Below are positions 1-9,663 of a stretch of DNA of 64,000 nt, in pieces (position 1 is the first letter of the stretch; each line of letters opens with the position of its first letter). Below the pieces are notes generated by a model. The model had not been told where the DNA came from. It was given only the letters and a program-made list of their open reading frames with translations, and did no database searches. Both the position numbers and the translations under genes were made by a program. The stretch is from Lichenostomus cassidix (Eukaryota > Chordata > Aves > Passeriformes > Meliphagidae): the NCBI GenBank assembly GCA_008360975.2, contig CM039210.1:16122293-16186292 (forward strand), written 5' to 3'.

Positions 1-82
1 CCCATCTCCGTAGAGTGATACTATATCTCTTAAAAAAACTAAAGAGAAGCTCCTTTCCCTAGGTAAAGTCAAGTAAAACTAG

Positions 83-448
83 CTAGAGAGATACAATAAA
101 ATTTCTAAAGTTATATTGTTTCTGACAGTACCGTACCACATACCTTGTCTGGTTCATCCCAATACTGGACATGCTAGCTGGGTTAAATGTAAATGCATAC
201 ATTGTGGGAAAAACTGGTATTGTAGTTCACAAAAACAGCGAGCTCATTGCATGAAGTGTCGAGAGCGAAATTCACTCCCTATCCAGACAGAACTCGGGTT
301 AACTCAAATAATAACTTTGCTCTGTGGGAGGGAATTACAAGTACCTGTTGAATGGGAAGTACTTGAGGAACAATGGGAAACCACAGTTAAAAAAGTGTCA
401 GAGGCGATTTGCTTGGAAACTAATAAAGAGGAAGTGACAAGGAAATAG
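83..448 (+). CDS. Cys-rich open frame just upstream of env I (unrecognised)
   Basis: This frame is open for about 121 codons between a TAG at 80-82 and a TAG at 446-448, ending 57 bases before the env ATG. There is no ATG near its beginning, so it would need an upstream exon, a non-ATG start, or to be the tail of a longer frame outside the window. The middle carries a cluster of cysteines and histidines (CKCIHC, WYC, then HCMKC) spaced like a zinc-binding module, followed by an acidic/basic C-terminal part. I do not recognise the family. It could be a spliced accessory frame of the provirus or a chance open frame. No counterpart lies upstream of the other env genes in this window. Confidence 0.35.
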   Translation, partial: LERYNKISKVILFLTVPYHIPCLVHPNTGHASWVKCKCIHCGKNWYCSSQKQRAHCMKCRERNSLPIQTELGLTQIITLLCGRELQVPVEWEVLEEQWETTVKKVSEAICLETNKEEVTRK

Positions 449-505
449 AGGGCAAGACCGGATTGACCACTGTACTCGCCACCGAGAAGATTATATACCC
501 CTGCT

Positions 506-2357
506 ATGGGCAGCAACCCCATAGGCATGGGAGGTGGGGGTATAAGCCATACCGGACCTCTATTATTCCTCCTTGTGTCACTCATTCTTTGCCTTTTCCC
601 TTATGGGATACAAGCAAAATCGTGTCACAAATGCTACCAGACACTTTACTGGGAAAGAACCCGAGGTTCCTTTCTTATTACCCATACTCATGTTAGCAAT
701 CAATGCTATGATCTATCCAAATTAGGTACTTGCACCCAGAAAGGGAAAAGATACTGGATTGCGGAAAATTTAAGAACAAGTGGTAGTAGATTAGGAGAAA
801 AATGTCCAAAAGGGGAAAAATGGGTTTGCTTCACTTTTGCCCTTAGTAACCGGGTCCAGGATTTGGTAAAGGAACAAATAGTAAACAAAAAAGTGAAACC
901 AACCCAGCAATCCCAACCTGTATCAACCCTATGCCAGGATTTGTATACAAAACTCAAACAACAATTAGAAAAAGAAATGGAAATCTCAGGAGTAGGGAAA
1001 AACCTGTTTGTGGAATTAGGGGAAAGAATAAGTAAGGAATTAAACATTACCAACTGTTGGGTCTGTGGTGGGGTTATAATGACAGAGGAATGGCCCTGGA
1101 AGGGCAGTAGCCTAGGCCCTGTAGAACTTCTTAAATGGAACCGAACAAATATGAAAGGAGAAAACCGGACAGAAGGGTGGATTTTAAGTTCAATAGTGAT
1201 AGGGGAAGAGTGCCTATGGCGTACTGGGGAAAACTTCCTTAACGAGGTAGGAAATACTCCTTGTAAAAGATATAAAATTAGTAGCGGAAGTTCTATAGGG
1301 TGGGTCCCAGAAGAACCAATTCTGTATTGGGCTCAGAAAGGAACCAAAGAAAAAAAAAACCTGCAAGTTTAATAACGAAATAAAGCTTTTTCAATGTAAT
1401 GCCACAGGTAAAAATCCCTATTTTGGAATCCCAGAAATATCCAAATTTTGGAATAATATAAACCAACAAGCTAAGGATTACTGGAAAGCACCAGATGGTC
1501 TATTTTGGATATGTGGAAAAAGAGCATACCCAAAACTCCCCCCCCCCGGTGGAAAGGAAGTTGCACTCTGGGGATCATACAGCCAGGATTTTTCCTTTTA
1601 CCAGGACCAGATGGACATCAATTAGGAGTACCAATTTATGAGGACCTAAAAAGAAACAAAAGGGAATTGATTGGGGGTTTTTGAAAAATGGGGAGAGGAG
1701 GAATGGCCTCCTGAACGCATACTAGAAACATATGGGCCAGCTACCTGGGCACAAGATGGGAGTTGGGGGTATCGAACCCTGATTTATATATTAAATCGAA
1801 TTATAAGACTTCAAGCTGTTGTAGAGATCATAACCAACAAAACTGCTTGGGCATTGGAATTAATATCAAGTCAACAAAGGCAAACAAGAGCCACAGTGTA
1901 TCAAAATAGGTTGGCTTTAGACTATTTATTAGCTGAAGAAGGGGGAGTTTGTGGAAAATTTAATACATTGAACTGTTGTTTGAAAATTGATGACAATGGG
2001 GATGCTGTCTTAGATATAGCCAAAGATATCAGAAAAATAACCCATGTACCAGTCCAAAAATGGGAATCAATGCTAAAGAATAACTGATGGGATAATTTAC
2101 TGGGAATAAAATGGTGTAAAAAGCTAGGCTTCTTCCTTTTATGTGCAACAGCTGGTTTGATATTTCTTCCTTGCCTGATCCCCTGTTTTATTCGGCTAAT
2201 CACCAGTGAAGTCCAAGGTATGCAATTAGTTACTATGCCTGTGGACCCAAAATTGGCTACATCCAGAACGGCACAAAAGATCATGGTGTTAAAGAAACAA
2301 AATAATAAAAAGGACCGCTTTGAGGAAGCAAGGTTGATTTGTGAAAGAAATGAGTGA
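506..2357 (+). pseudogene. env: Gammaretrovirus-type env of provirus I (SU + TM), broken
   Basis: The ATG at 506 opens an envelope glycoprotein precursor with a hydrophobic signal segment at residues 18-37 and a surface subunit containing the CWVC (CXXC) motif at residues 184-187. The frame shifts after an A10 run near 1347-1357, and again around a C run near 1540. A basic furin-type site (KRNKR) lies near 1650, before a transmembrane subunit with a heptad-like region and the paired-cysteine loop CX7CC near 1950-1980. An in-frame TGA at 2085-2087 precedes the membrane anchor (about 2118-2190) and cytoplasmic tail, which ends at 2357. The CXXC plus CX(6-7)CC pair is the hallmark of gamma-type Env, which mediates receptor binding and fusion. 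This copy cannot give a complete protein as read. Confidence 0.85.
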
Positions 2358-2411
2358 ATGGTGGAGATAAAAAACCAAGAATTACTGCTCAAGCCAAATG
2401 ATTTGTAAAAA

Positions 2412-2427
2412 GAAAAAGAGGAGGAAT
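2412..2427 (+). promoter_or_regulatory. Polypurine tract of provirus I
   Basis: An A/G-rich run directly precedes a TG dinucleotide that fits the start of the 3' LTR. In retroviruses this tract primes plus-strand DNA synthesis. Confidence 0.6.
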
Positions 2428-3337
2428 TGTGATAAATACATGTCATAATGTTGGCTTTTCGCAAATATTACAATGGATACTATGTGTATTGTTTTAATTC
2501 TTTTCTTATAGAGGTAGCCTGGTTGTGAAAAATTGCTGTGTAATGATGACTAAGGTCTTTCTTTCTAGTACTAGCTGAGTTTAATAGTAGTAAAATGGCT
2601 GTTATAGTTTTATTAGAATGCTTGAACTGTCTGCTTGAACTGGATGACATCCCACAAATGGACCCTGCCTCTGACATTCCAACTATCAGCACCTGTCGGA
2701 ACCACAATCTGGGAGTGATAACAGAATCAATGAAACACGACTGCGCATGCTCCGAGGAGGCAGATCAGTTCCCAGAACATGCAAAATAGTTTGGAGAAAA
2801 ATATGAATATGTATAACTGTTTATGAATATGCATTAGGCTGAAGAGTATGTAAAGGGTGGCTCTGTCCATACCAGGTGTGCTTTTTTGGCTGAATGCCAA
2901 AGCACCCAGCGCTGACCTTTTGCTTTTATCTGTCCCCTATTGTCTTTTATTAAAGTTTTTAATCCTAACAGGAGAGTGAACCTTGTTTTTCACAGTTTGG
3001 ACCCCTTTTCTTCGATCTGCTTTGTCAACCGAGAACCCAAGGGAGACAGAGGACAGCGGAGCTCTCGGGGAGCTCCGCCCAGCCCCCAAGGGGGCCGAGG
3101 AGGGGAAAAGCTGCGTAGGAGGAAAAAGGACTTGTTTTTAATCAGGTTTAGGTTTAATAACTCTTTTCCCCCTTGGTTTTCCCTTTCCCCTGTGCCTTGC
3201 AGGGCACTCTGTGTGGTTTTAATAAATAAATAGTTTTTTCTTACCTTCCAACTAAGAAATTCTGTTGTGGGTGGGGGAGGGGGTGTCAGGGCCCTTCGCT
3301 CTCGGAGGAGAGAGAGTTTTATCATTAATCCAGGACA
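2428..3337 (+). repeat. 3' LTR of provirus I
   Basis: It starts with TG right after the polypurine tract and ends with CA at 3337, where a minus-strand pol fragment begins abruptly. It contains ATTAAA and AATAAA-type signals near 2948 and 3222. From about 2990 onward it resembles the R-U5 part of the LTR at about 52900-53276, whereas the first 500 bases do not. The LTR may therefore be a chimera or two abutting LTR pieces. The 5' LTR lies outside the window, so no target duplication can be checked. Confidence 0.6.
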
Positions 3338-4048
3338 GAAAGGCTTCTGCCAATCCTCGAGAGCCTCAATGACTCCCTTCATGGAGTTGTTTTAATATTT
3401 GTAAGGCCAGAGCTTTTGGTATCCACTGTTTACCATTCCTTGTAAACCAATTATCCCCTCTTTCCTCTGCCCCACTATTTTTAATTATCTCAAGCTCCTC
3501 TGGTGGAAAAGACAGTTTCTCTGGCAGCGATGGGGCTACTGGGAGCAAGGGGAGGATCTTAGAGATTTCTGGCAACAGTGCAGCTTTTCGAGCCTCTTCA
3601 TCAGCTAGTCGATTACCTGTTGCTTCCTCTGAGCTCCCTGCCTGGTGTCATCTAATGTGTATTATTGCCACCCCTTTTGGTAAATTCACTACCTCCAATA
3701 GGGGAGAAATTAAGCTTTCATGAGCTGACATTTCCCCCCTGCAGGTTAGTAAACCTCTTTCTTCCCATAATTTCCCAAATGCATGTATCACCCCATATGC
3801 ATACTTAGAATCAGTAAAAATCTTCACTATCTTGTCCCAATATAATTCACAGGCTCTTACAAGTGCATACAGCTCTGCTGTTTGAGCTGACCATGTGGGC
3901 GGCAACCGCCCCCCTTCCTTTAATTCCCTTCCGTTAACGATAGTGTATCTTGTAACTCGCTTCCCTTCTAATTACCCTTAATGACCCATCAATAAGCACA
4001 TTTTCTCCCTCAGGCCGGGGACTGTCTCGTAAATCTTCCCTAGCCCAG
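3338..4048 (-). pseudogene. pol: Gamma-type pol fragment: RNase H to start of integrase (provirus F1)
   Basis: Read on the minus strand, this begins near 4046 with a degraded RNase H. A DGS motif lies near 4000, TAELYAL near 3870 and FTDSKYAYGV near 3810, matching the catalytic acidic positions of gammaretroviral RNase H. Several stops and frameshifts follow. A linker then leads to LHEGSH near 3375, which matches the beginning of the integrase N-terminal zinc region, where an in-frame stop occurs. The fragment is cut at 3338 by the LTR of provirus I and at 4048 by LTR H. It is probably part of the same minus-strand provirus whose 5' LTR is at 6330-6800, with gag, protease and RT lost in between. 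Confidence 0.75.
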
Positions 4049-4545
4049 TGTTATAAATGAAATCATGGAGTTGGCTTTCGTAAAGGGTTATGAGGTATTT
4101 GTTATGGTTATTTGTTATGGTTATTTGTTAATGATTGTGTATATGTTATGGCGACCTCTATAGATTTGTTTGGGCTAACTGATAAATGTTATGACTACCT
4201 CTATAGGTTTGTTATGTCTAATTGTTAATTTGTTGTGGCTAACTTAAATGTTATGGTTAAGAAAAGGGAGAGCTGGGCAAAGCAGCTAACCTATCAGAAG
4301 ATGAGGACTGAAGACAACGAGCCAATCGGAGCACCAGAAGGAGGCGGGGTTAGGGGGTTATAAAAACTGTATCCCCTAGCCAGAAGGTGCCTCTGACTTC
4401 CTCCCATCGGAGGCTAAGCACGCAGCGCTGCACTTCGCTTTGTGTAACGGCAGACAGCCATTCTAAGCCTCTTATCGTTGTTTGTACTATGAAAATGAGT
4501 GAAAAATTCTTTCAAAATTTAAGTAGTGAGAGGACCTTTCTCACA
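4049..4545 (+). repeat. LTR H (solo or truncated)
   Basis: A stretch starting TGTTATAAATG interrupts the minus-strand pol fragment. It carries promoter-like signals in plus orientation: CCAAT near 4320, a GGCGGGG box near 4343 and TATAAAA at 4359-4365. A-rich repeats (GTTATGGTTATTT) fill its 5' third. The 3' edge is uncertain: a CA near 4541-4545 is plausible, and the following 50 bases up to LTR G are unassigned. Confidence 0.45.
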
Positions 4546-4601
4546 CCCAGGTTTGGAGATCTATCACTTGAATGCAGTCATTGGTTTCTTCCCGGCCCCC
4601 C

Positions 4602-5261
4602 TGATTTAGGGTAAAATAGAAATTGTTAATGTAGAAGAACTAGAAGCTGGATAATAGTAATAATAATATTTTTGAACTGATTTAGAGAGCCAGAGATTGG
4701 ATAATGATTTACTAAGATATGCCTGCTGCAATCCATTTATTATTCACTTAATGAATTTGTGCCTACCTGGTATTGGGGAGGATGGAGAGAAGAGAGCCAA
4801 ATAATTGAGAGAAACCACCAAGTGTAACCGACCATCCCGCCCTTGGACCCCAGGACTGGTACAAGTTGGCTCTCAGGCTTGGACGTGGACCAAGCACCAA
4901 GGACCAAGGGAGCATGCGCAAGGGAACAAGGTGAACAGTTCATCGTGATGAAGAGTATGGATCATGTAGTAATCAATCATTTGGGACCCTTGCCCACAAT
5001 TAATCTGGGACACTGCGCTTGCGCGGGCATATTTAAATGAACTTTGAACTCATTATAATACGAAGCGGGGATAGATAATGAATATGTATAGGGGCTTTGT
5101 CTACCTTTATGCATATGTAATCTGTAACCTAATATAAACCTAGTGAAGTGCTGCTGAGGGTGTGCATGCCTTTGGAGGGGCTACCCCCCATGCACCCCAG
5201 CTGGAATAAACACATACCTACTTCATAACTATCTGAGTTGTGGAGTCAATTCCGTGCTTCA
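4602..5261 (+). repeat. LTR G, diverged relative of the provirus D LTR
   Basis: It begins TGATTTAGGG, comparable to the D LTR start TGATACAAGGG. From about 5040 it follows the D LTR closely: the ACTTTGAACTCATTATAATAC block, the TGCATG..TTTGGAGGGGCTACC block, and AATAAA at 5205-5210. It ends in CA at 5261. No 4-bp target duplication is visible, so this may be a truncated provirus end rather than a clean solo LTR. The left boundary is tentative. Confidence 0.55.
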
Positions 5262-6306
5262 CGGGCCCCTCTCCTCCCCACAGGCCCCCAGGCCGTGCTC
5301 CCAGTCCTGCCGCTCCTTGCCTTAACCATATTTCTCCACACTCCCCCTTCAACCAATCCTTTCCCAACATACCAACACCATCCCTCCGTCTGCTGTTGCC
5401 AAGACCGCTTCTAGACTCCCCTTATTTCCCCCCCGGGCATGGATTGTTGAGACCCTTTCTCGACTTTCCCCTACTGCTGCCCCCCCCGGGCATCCATGTC
5501 CTTAATTACCTCTGGGAGAATGTGCAAACCAACTCGATATTCTCCCAAGGGACTCTTTGGAGATATTTTGGGATCGTCATCCCTTTTGCTGGGACCCCTT
5601 TCCGGCTTTACCTGAGCTACCCTCCAGGGGTGCCCTCTCAGGTTTACCTGTGCTACCCTCCATGGGTGCCCTTTCAGGTTTACTCCCCAAAGTTCCCATT
5701 GTACTCACCAGTGAGATTTTCAGTGGTCCTTCCCCGTGGACTCTTCACGGAGCCCTCTGGTCCATCACTCGTCTGTCTCCTGGACAGTCTCGGGACCCCA
5801 ATCAATCGCCCAGTGCCAGCAACCACCAAGGGGAGCTGACAACCAAAACCGGGTGAGGCGCGCTGCAGCAGTGCAGAACCTAAAGGCAGCTCTCCCCTGC
5901 TGCGGGGGGGAGGGCTGCCCCAGAACCGGAACACGCAGGATGGTTTCTCCTTGGCCACGAGCGGTGGGACTGGTCAGACTGGGTCTTTGTGGAAGCGTCG
6001 CAGGTTTAGAAAGGCAGCTGTTCCATTCTAGGCTCCATGTGGTTTATTGGGATAATAAGGGAGGGAACTGGGGAGTGGCGGAGGGGAGAGGAGAGCCGAG
6101 GGGGGATTTTAGCTCCATAGAGCCTAGAATCCAAGAGCCCCGGTTCTGGGTCCCGCTGGGCTTTTATTCGTGGGGTTAGGAGGCGGTCCTGGCTCACATC
6201 AGCCAGACCGAAAGGGTCAAGGGGGAGGGATCAGGGAAAGGACACACGTTACAACAGCGCGCCTTTCAGCTCCACTCGCTGCGCGCCGCCCCCGGATGGT
6301 AGAAGG
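5262..6306 (-). other. Leader and possible gag start of provirus F1
   Basis: This region lies directly downstream, on the minus strand, of the F1 5' LTR and Pro-type primer site, where leader RNA and the start of gag are expected. A minus ATG near 5700 opens a short frame that contains two tandem copies of a 36-base unit (about 5595-5690) and then breaks up. I see no matrix or capsid domain that can be named. The region is GC-rich with C homopolymers. It ends where LTR G begins. Confidence 0.4.
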
Positions 6307-6326
6307 ATCTTGGACGAGAGCCCCCA
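6307..6326 (-). promoter_or_regulatory. tRNA-Pro-type primer binding site of provirus F1
   Basis: On the minus strand, three bases after the LTR end, the sequence starts TGGGGGCTC and continues CGTCC. This matches the tRNA-Pro primer site used by many gammaretroviruses, apart from a 2-base insertion and a few changes. Confidence 0.65.
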
Positions 6327-6329
6327 TTT

Positions 6330-6800
6330 TGTCAGGAAAATTAATCCACAAACACCAGAGGTTTATGTCCAAGAAGGAGACAGAGGAGTCCCGTAGCTTT
6401 ATTCGTAAATAAAGGGAGAGGTCATGGGGCAATTTCCCATGGGGGCTCTCAAATTGCTAGAGGACGCAGCCTCCTTTTTATCCTACTTTCCCGGACGCAT
6501 TTCCCTCTCTCTTTCCCCATTGGCTGAGGTATTCGAGAGGTACAGACTTCCCAAATCACCTAATACAGACCCCCTTCTAATGTGCATTCCCCCCCCCTTT
6601 TTTTCATTGCGTCTCTGTGCTTTTTCTCTAAATCCAGGGATTTAGCACGGCCTTGGATGAGCAACAGTCTGTGTCAATTAGTGGAATTCCTATGGAATTT
6701 ATGGTTCCTCCCATTGCTTCTTTCACCTATCAGTATCTGGCTTTATTTACCAGCAGGCCCACTGTTTGTTTGCGAAAACATCTCCCTCCCATTCTTTTCA
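6330..6800 (-). repeat. 5' LTR of provirus F1 (minus orientation)
   Basis: A nearly identical LTR occurs at 51404-51879, also on the minus strand. Read in that direction it begins TGAAA and ends CCTGACA. A TTTATT on the plus strand near 6400 gives the minus-strand AATAAA. It is followed by a Pro-type primer site, so this copy is a 5' LTR. The 52 bases between its end and provirus D (6801-6852) are host or older sequence. Confidence 0.75.
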
Positions 6801-6852
6801 TGTTGGAGGCACATGGGATGGAAAGCAGCTTTGTAAAATAGGACAATGTGCC

Positions 6853-7326
6853 TGATACAAGGGAATCAGAAGTTAAGAGATAACTTGTCAGAAACTGCTC
6901 ACCACACAATATATCTACTGACTTAGCATTCATTGTGTTTGCCAAACAAGGACTGTGATGCTCTGGAACTTCCACGCTGCCAAAAAACCCAAATTTGTTG
7001 TTCTGGCCTTTGGATGGAGAGAAGGTCAGTGAAAAGGACCTTCTGCAAAGACCCCTCCATAAAACAGAACTACACAGGCGCAAGGATATAAAAATGACTT
7101 TTGAACTCATTATAATACAAAGCGGGGATAGGTTATGCATGTGTATAAGTGTATTGGGAAACTATGAATTTGTAACATGGAACCACATATATACTGAGCT
7201 ATACAGGACTGACGGCGCATGTGTCTTTGGAGGGCTACCTCCCACGTGCCCGGCGCGGCAATAAACATACCGGCTTTACAACTTAAAATGATATAGGTTG
7301 TGAAGTTTTGTCTCTTTCTTAAATCA
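6853..7326 (+). repeat. 5' LTR of provirus D
   Basis: It is 474 bases, TG to CA, with a polyadenylation signal AATAAA at 7260-7265 and a possible TATA-like ATATAAAAA near 7087. The following bases (TTTGGCGAGTCAGGCAG, from 7327) occupy the primer-site position. I cannot assign the tRNA with confidence. Confidence 0.9.
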
Positions 7327-8185
7327 TTTGGCGAGTCAGGCAGAAGAACCTCTGTCCGGTGCAGGGCTGGCCGGAAACGGACTCTTTAGCACGCCCCGGG
7401 GCACTTTTCCCTGGAAGATCTCCGCTTCTGGCTCGACCACTGCCCGGGCAGAGAAGTATCTACTGGCAGCACGAAAAACGGTACGTTTATCAATCAATAA
7501 GTCTACAAGGCGTACGCGTAGCCAGGGAGGGCTGGTAAGGCACTAGAGACGTCTACGTGCACAGCGAGGGTCCCTGTTTGGGCTTGCAAGCAGCTGGCAT
7601 GGGGGCTAGCAGGGAAAGGATTCTGCAAGTTCTGCCGAGGGGGATCGAGGCGAATCCGAGAGTTCTGCTGCATTCCAGGTTTGGAAGCCAAGATAGACCT
7701 GCCAATGACTGTATAAGAGGCAGGAGAAAGGGTAAGCAGGATATTACCGTGTGTCTGGGTGTCTGGAGCTCCTATAACCGGTGTGTGTGCGTGTGTGTGT
7801 GTGTGTGTGTGTGGTGGTGTGTGTGTGGTGGTGGTGCGTGCGTTGGTTCTAACAATCGGATCCCGGAAGTAAGCGGAGACTGGGGGCGGAAGTGACGCCC
7901 CAGATAACCCAGATCCCGGAAGTAAGGTATGAATGTTTAAAGTTTGTGTATTGTTTTGAATGATATGCATAGAAGTTTATTGTGTAATTCGTCTTTGCTG
8001 TGACGGTGTGTTAAGTAATTGCATGCTATGTATGATAGTTTAAGCTATAACGATTAAACTAAGGGAGAAGAAAAACAGAGGGGAATATTAACTGAGAGAC
8101 ATCCCTGTACCCAAGGAATGGTTAATACATTATACAGGTGACCTAGAGTGGGTAATATAACATTTAAATAAAGATTTTAAGCAGA
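7327..8185 (+). other. Provirus D leader
   Basis: This 860-base leader lies between the 5' LTR and the gag ATG. It would hold the primer site, splice donor and packaging signal. A TG-rich microsatellite sits at 7781-7843. No gene is seen in it. Confidence 0.6.
7781..7843 (+). repeat. (TG)n microsatellite
   Basis: An imperfect GT/TG dinucleotide run interrupted by GTGGTG units, inside the provirus D leader. Confidence 0.9.
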
Positions 8186-9663
8186 ATGGGAAGTGGCCAG
8201 AGTAAAGAAACATTAACAAAGAGCCCTCTTGGATGCATTTTAGTGCATTGGGAAAAAATAGCCGGGAGAGGGGGGACAAAAAATAAGAAGACCCTTATTA
8301 AATATTGCAACCAGTGGTGGCCTTTATATAAATTAGATTGTGATGGAAAATGGCCACTTTTTGGAACTTTAGATTATAACACCCTTTTACAACTAATGTT
8401 GTTTTTGAGAAGAGAGAGAAAGTAGGATGAAGTTTCTTATGCAGACATGTTTTTCTCTCTCTGCAACCACCCCGAATGGCAGAGAGACTGTGGGCTTGTG
8501 CCACCTCAGGATCCCTTGGTATTGGCCCTTGAAAGGGAAAATAAAGCTACTAAAAATAGACTCAAACGATGCTGTTCAGCTTGCAGCATAAACCAAAGAT
8601 GTACAAAACCAAAGTTCATCATGCAGCAACACAAGAACAAGAATTAACTGATTTTCTTAAGCCCCCTCCTAGGAAGAGAGAGGATGATGCAGATTCGGAG
8701 GACACACCTTCCCCTCCAGAGAGCCCGGTCTCTGCTCGAACACGAGGGAAACAGGTGCTGCAAGCACCTCTGTGAGAGGCCGTAGGCCCAGAGGGTAATA
8801 CAAGGCTGATTAAAGTACCTTTTTCTACCATTGACATAGAAGCCTGGAAAAAGATTGCAAAATATTATTGAGCAGATCCAACAATCGTAAGTAAACATTT
8901 ACGTTTTATAATGAAACAACATAATCCCCATTGGAATGATATTGAATTGTTATTGGAAGCTGTAACAGAAACCGAAAAGCAATTAATTTTGAAAAAGGCA
9001 GAGGATTTGTCTGAGGATTATTACAAAATAAGACAGGAGGATCACAAAGAGTATTTGCCACTCCAGGACCCAAAATGGGATCCAAACAGAACAGCCGAAA
9101 TGGCTAAACTACAGGCTTCTCAGGAGTGGATAGTGAAAGCCATGGAAAAGGCAATTCCTAAAACCATTAGCTGGTCTGCACTGTATGCAGTCAAGCAAGG
9201 CCCCACCGAGTCTCCAACGGACTTTCTGGAGCGATTAAAAGATGCTATGCGCAAAAACACAACACTGGACCCTGGGTCAGAGGTGGGGATACAACAATTA
9301 GTGTCTCTCTTTTTGGGCCAATCACAGGGGGACATTAGACGTAAACTCCAGAAACTGCATTCAACTGAGAGCAGGAATTTAGAGGTATTATTAGATGAGG
9401 CATGGAGAGCGTACAGTAACCGAGAGGCAAAATATAAAGAGGGAGTCAAAAAGTTAGTGACATTAGTGGAAGAGAGTGGAGAAAGGAGTAATCAGAAAGG
9501 GAGGCAGAGGCAAGGAAAAACCAGACTGCACAAGGACCAGTGTGCAAATTGCAAGAAATTCGGACATTGGAAAGATAATTGCCCAGAGAGGAAAAATACA
9601 CATCCCAATAAGAAACAGGATAACTCTGAGGAGAGAGAAATTGCATATGTTAAGGAAGATTGA
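8186..9663 (+). pseudogene. gag: Provirus D gag (MA, linker, CA, NC), broken
   Basis: The ATG at 8186 is followed by Gly-Ser-Gly, a myristoylation-type start, then a gamma-type matrix domain. A TAG at 8423-8425 replaces a Trp codon, and the frame continues (WQRDCGLVPPQDP region). A frameshift lies near 8560-8640. TGA stops occur at 8773-8775 and about 8869-8871. From 8911 a long clean frame holds the capsid, including a major homology region near 9200-9240 (QGPTESP..FLERL). The nucleocapsid has one CCHC knuckle (CANCKKFGHWKDNC) at about 9541-9582, flanked by basic residues, and ends at a TGA at 9661-9663. Gag would assemble particles at the plasma membrane, but this copy cannot make an intact precursor. 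Confidence 0.88.

Noticed and set aside
5240..5839. 199-codon Pro-rich plus-strand frame
   Set aside because: It spans the LTR G end and the F1 leader, is driven by C-rich sequence and the 36-base tandem repeat, and lies antisense to the presumed leader/gag.
7503..7970. 155-codon minus-strand frame rich in Thr-His
   Set aside because: It is the translation of the (TG)n microsatellite in the provirus D leader.
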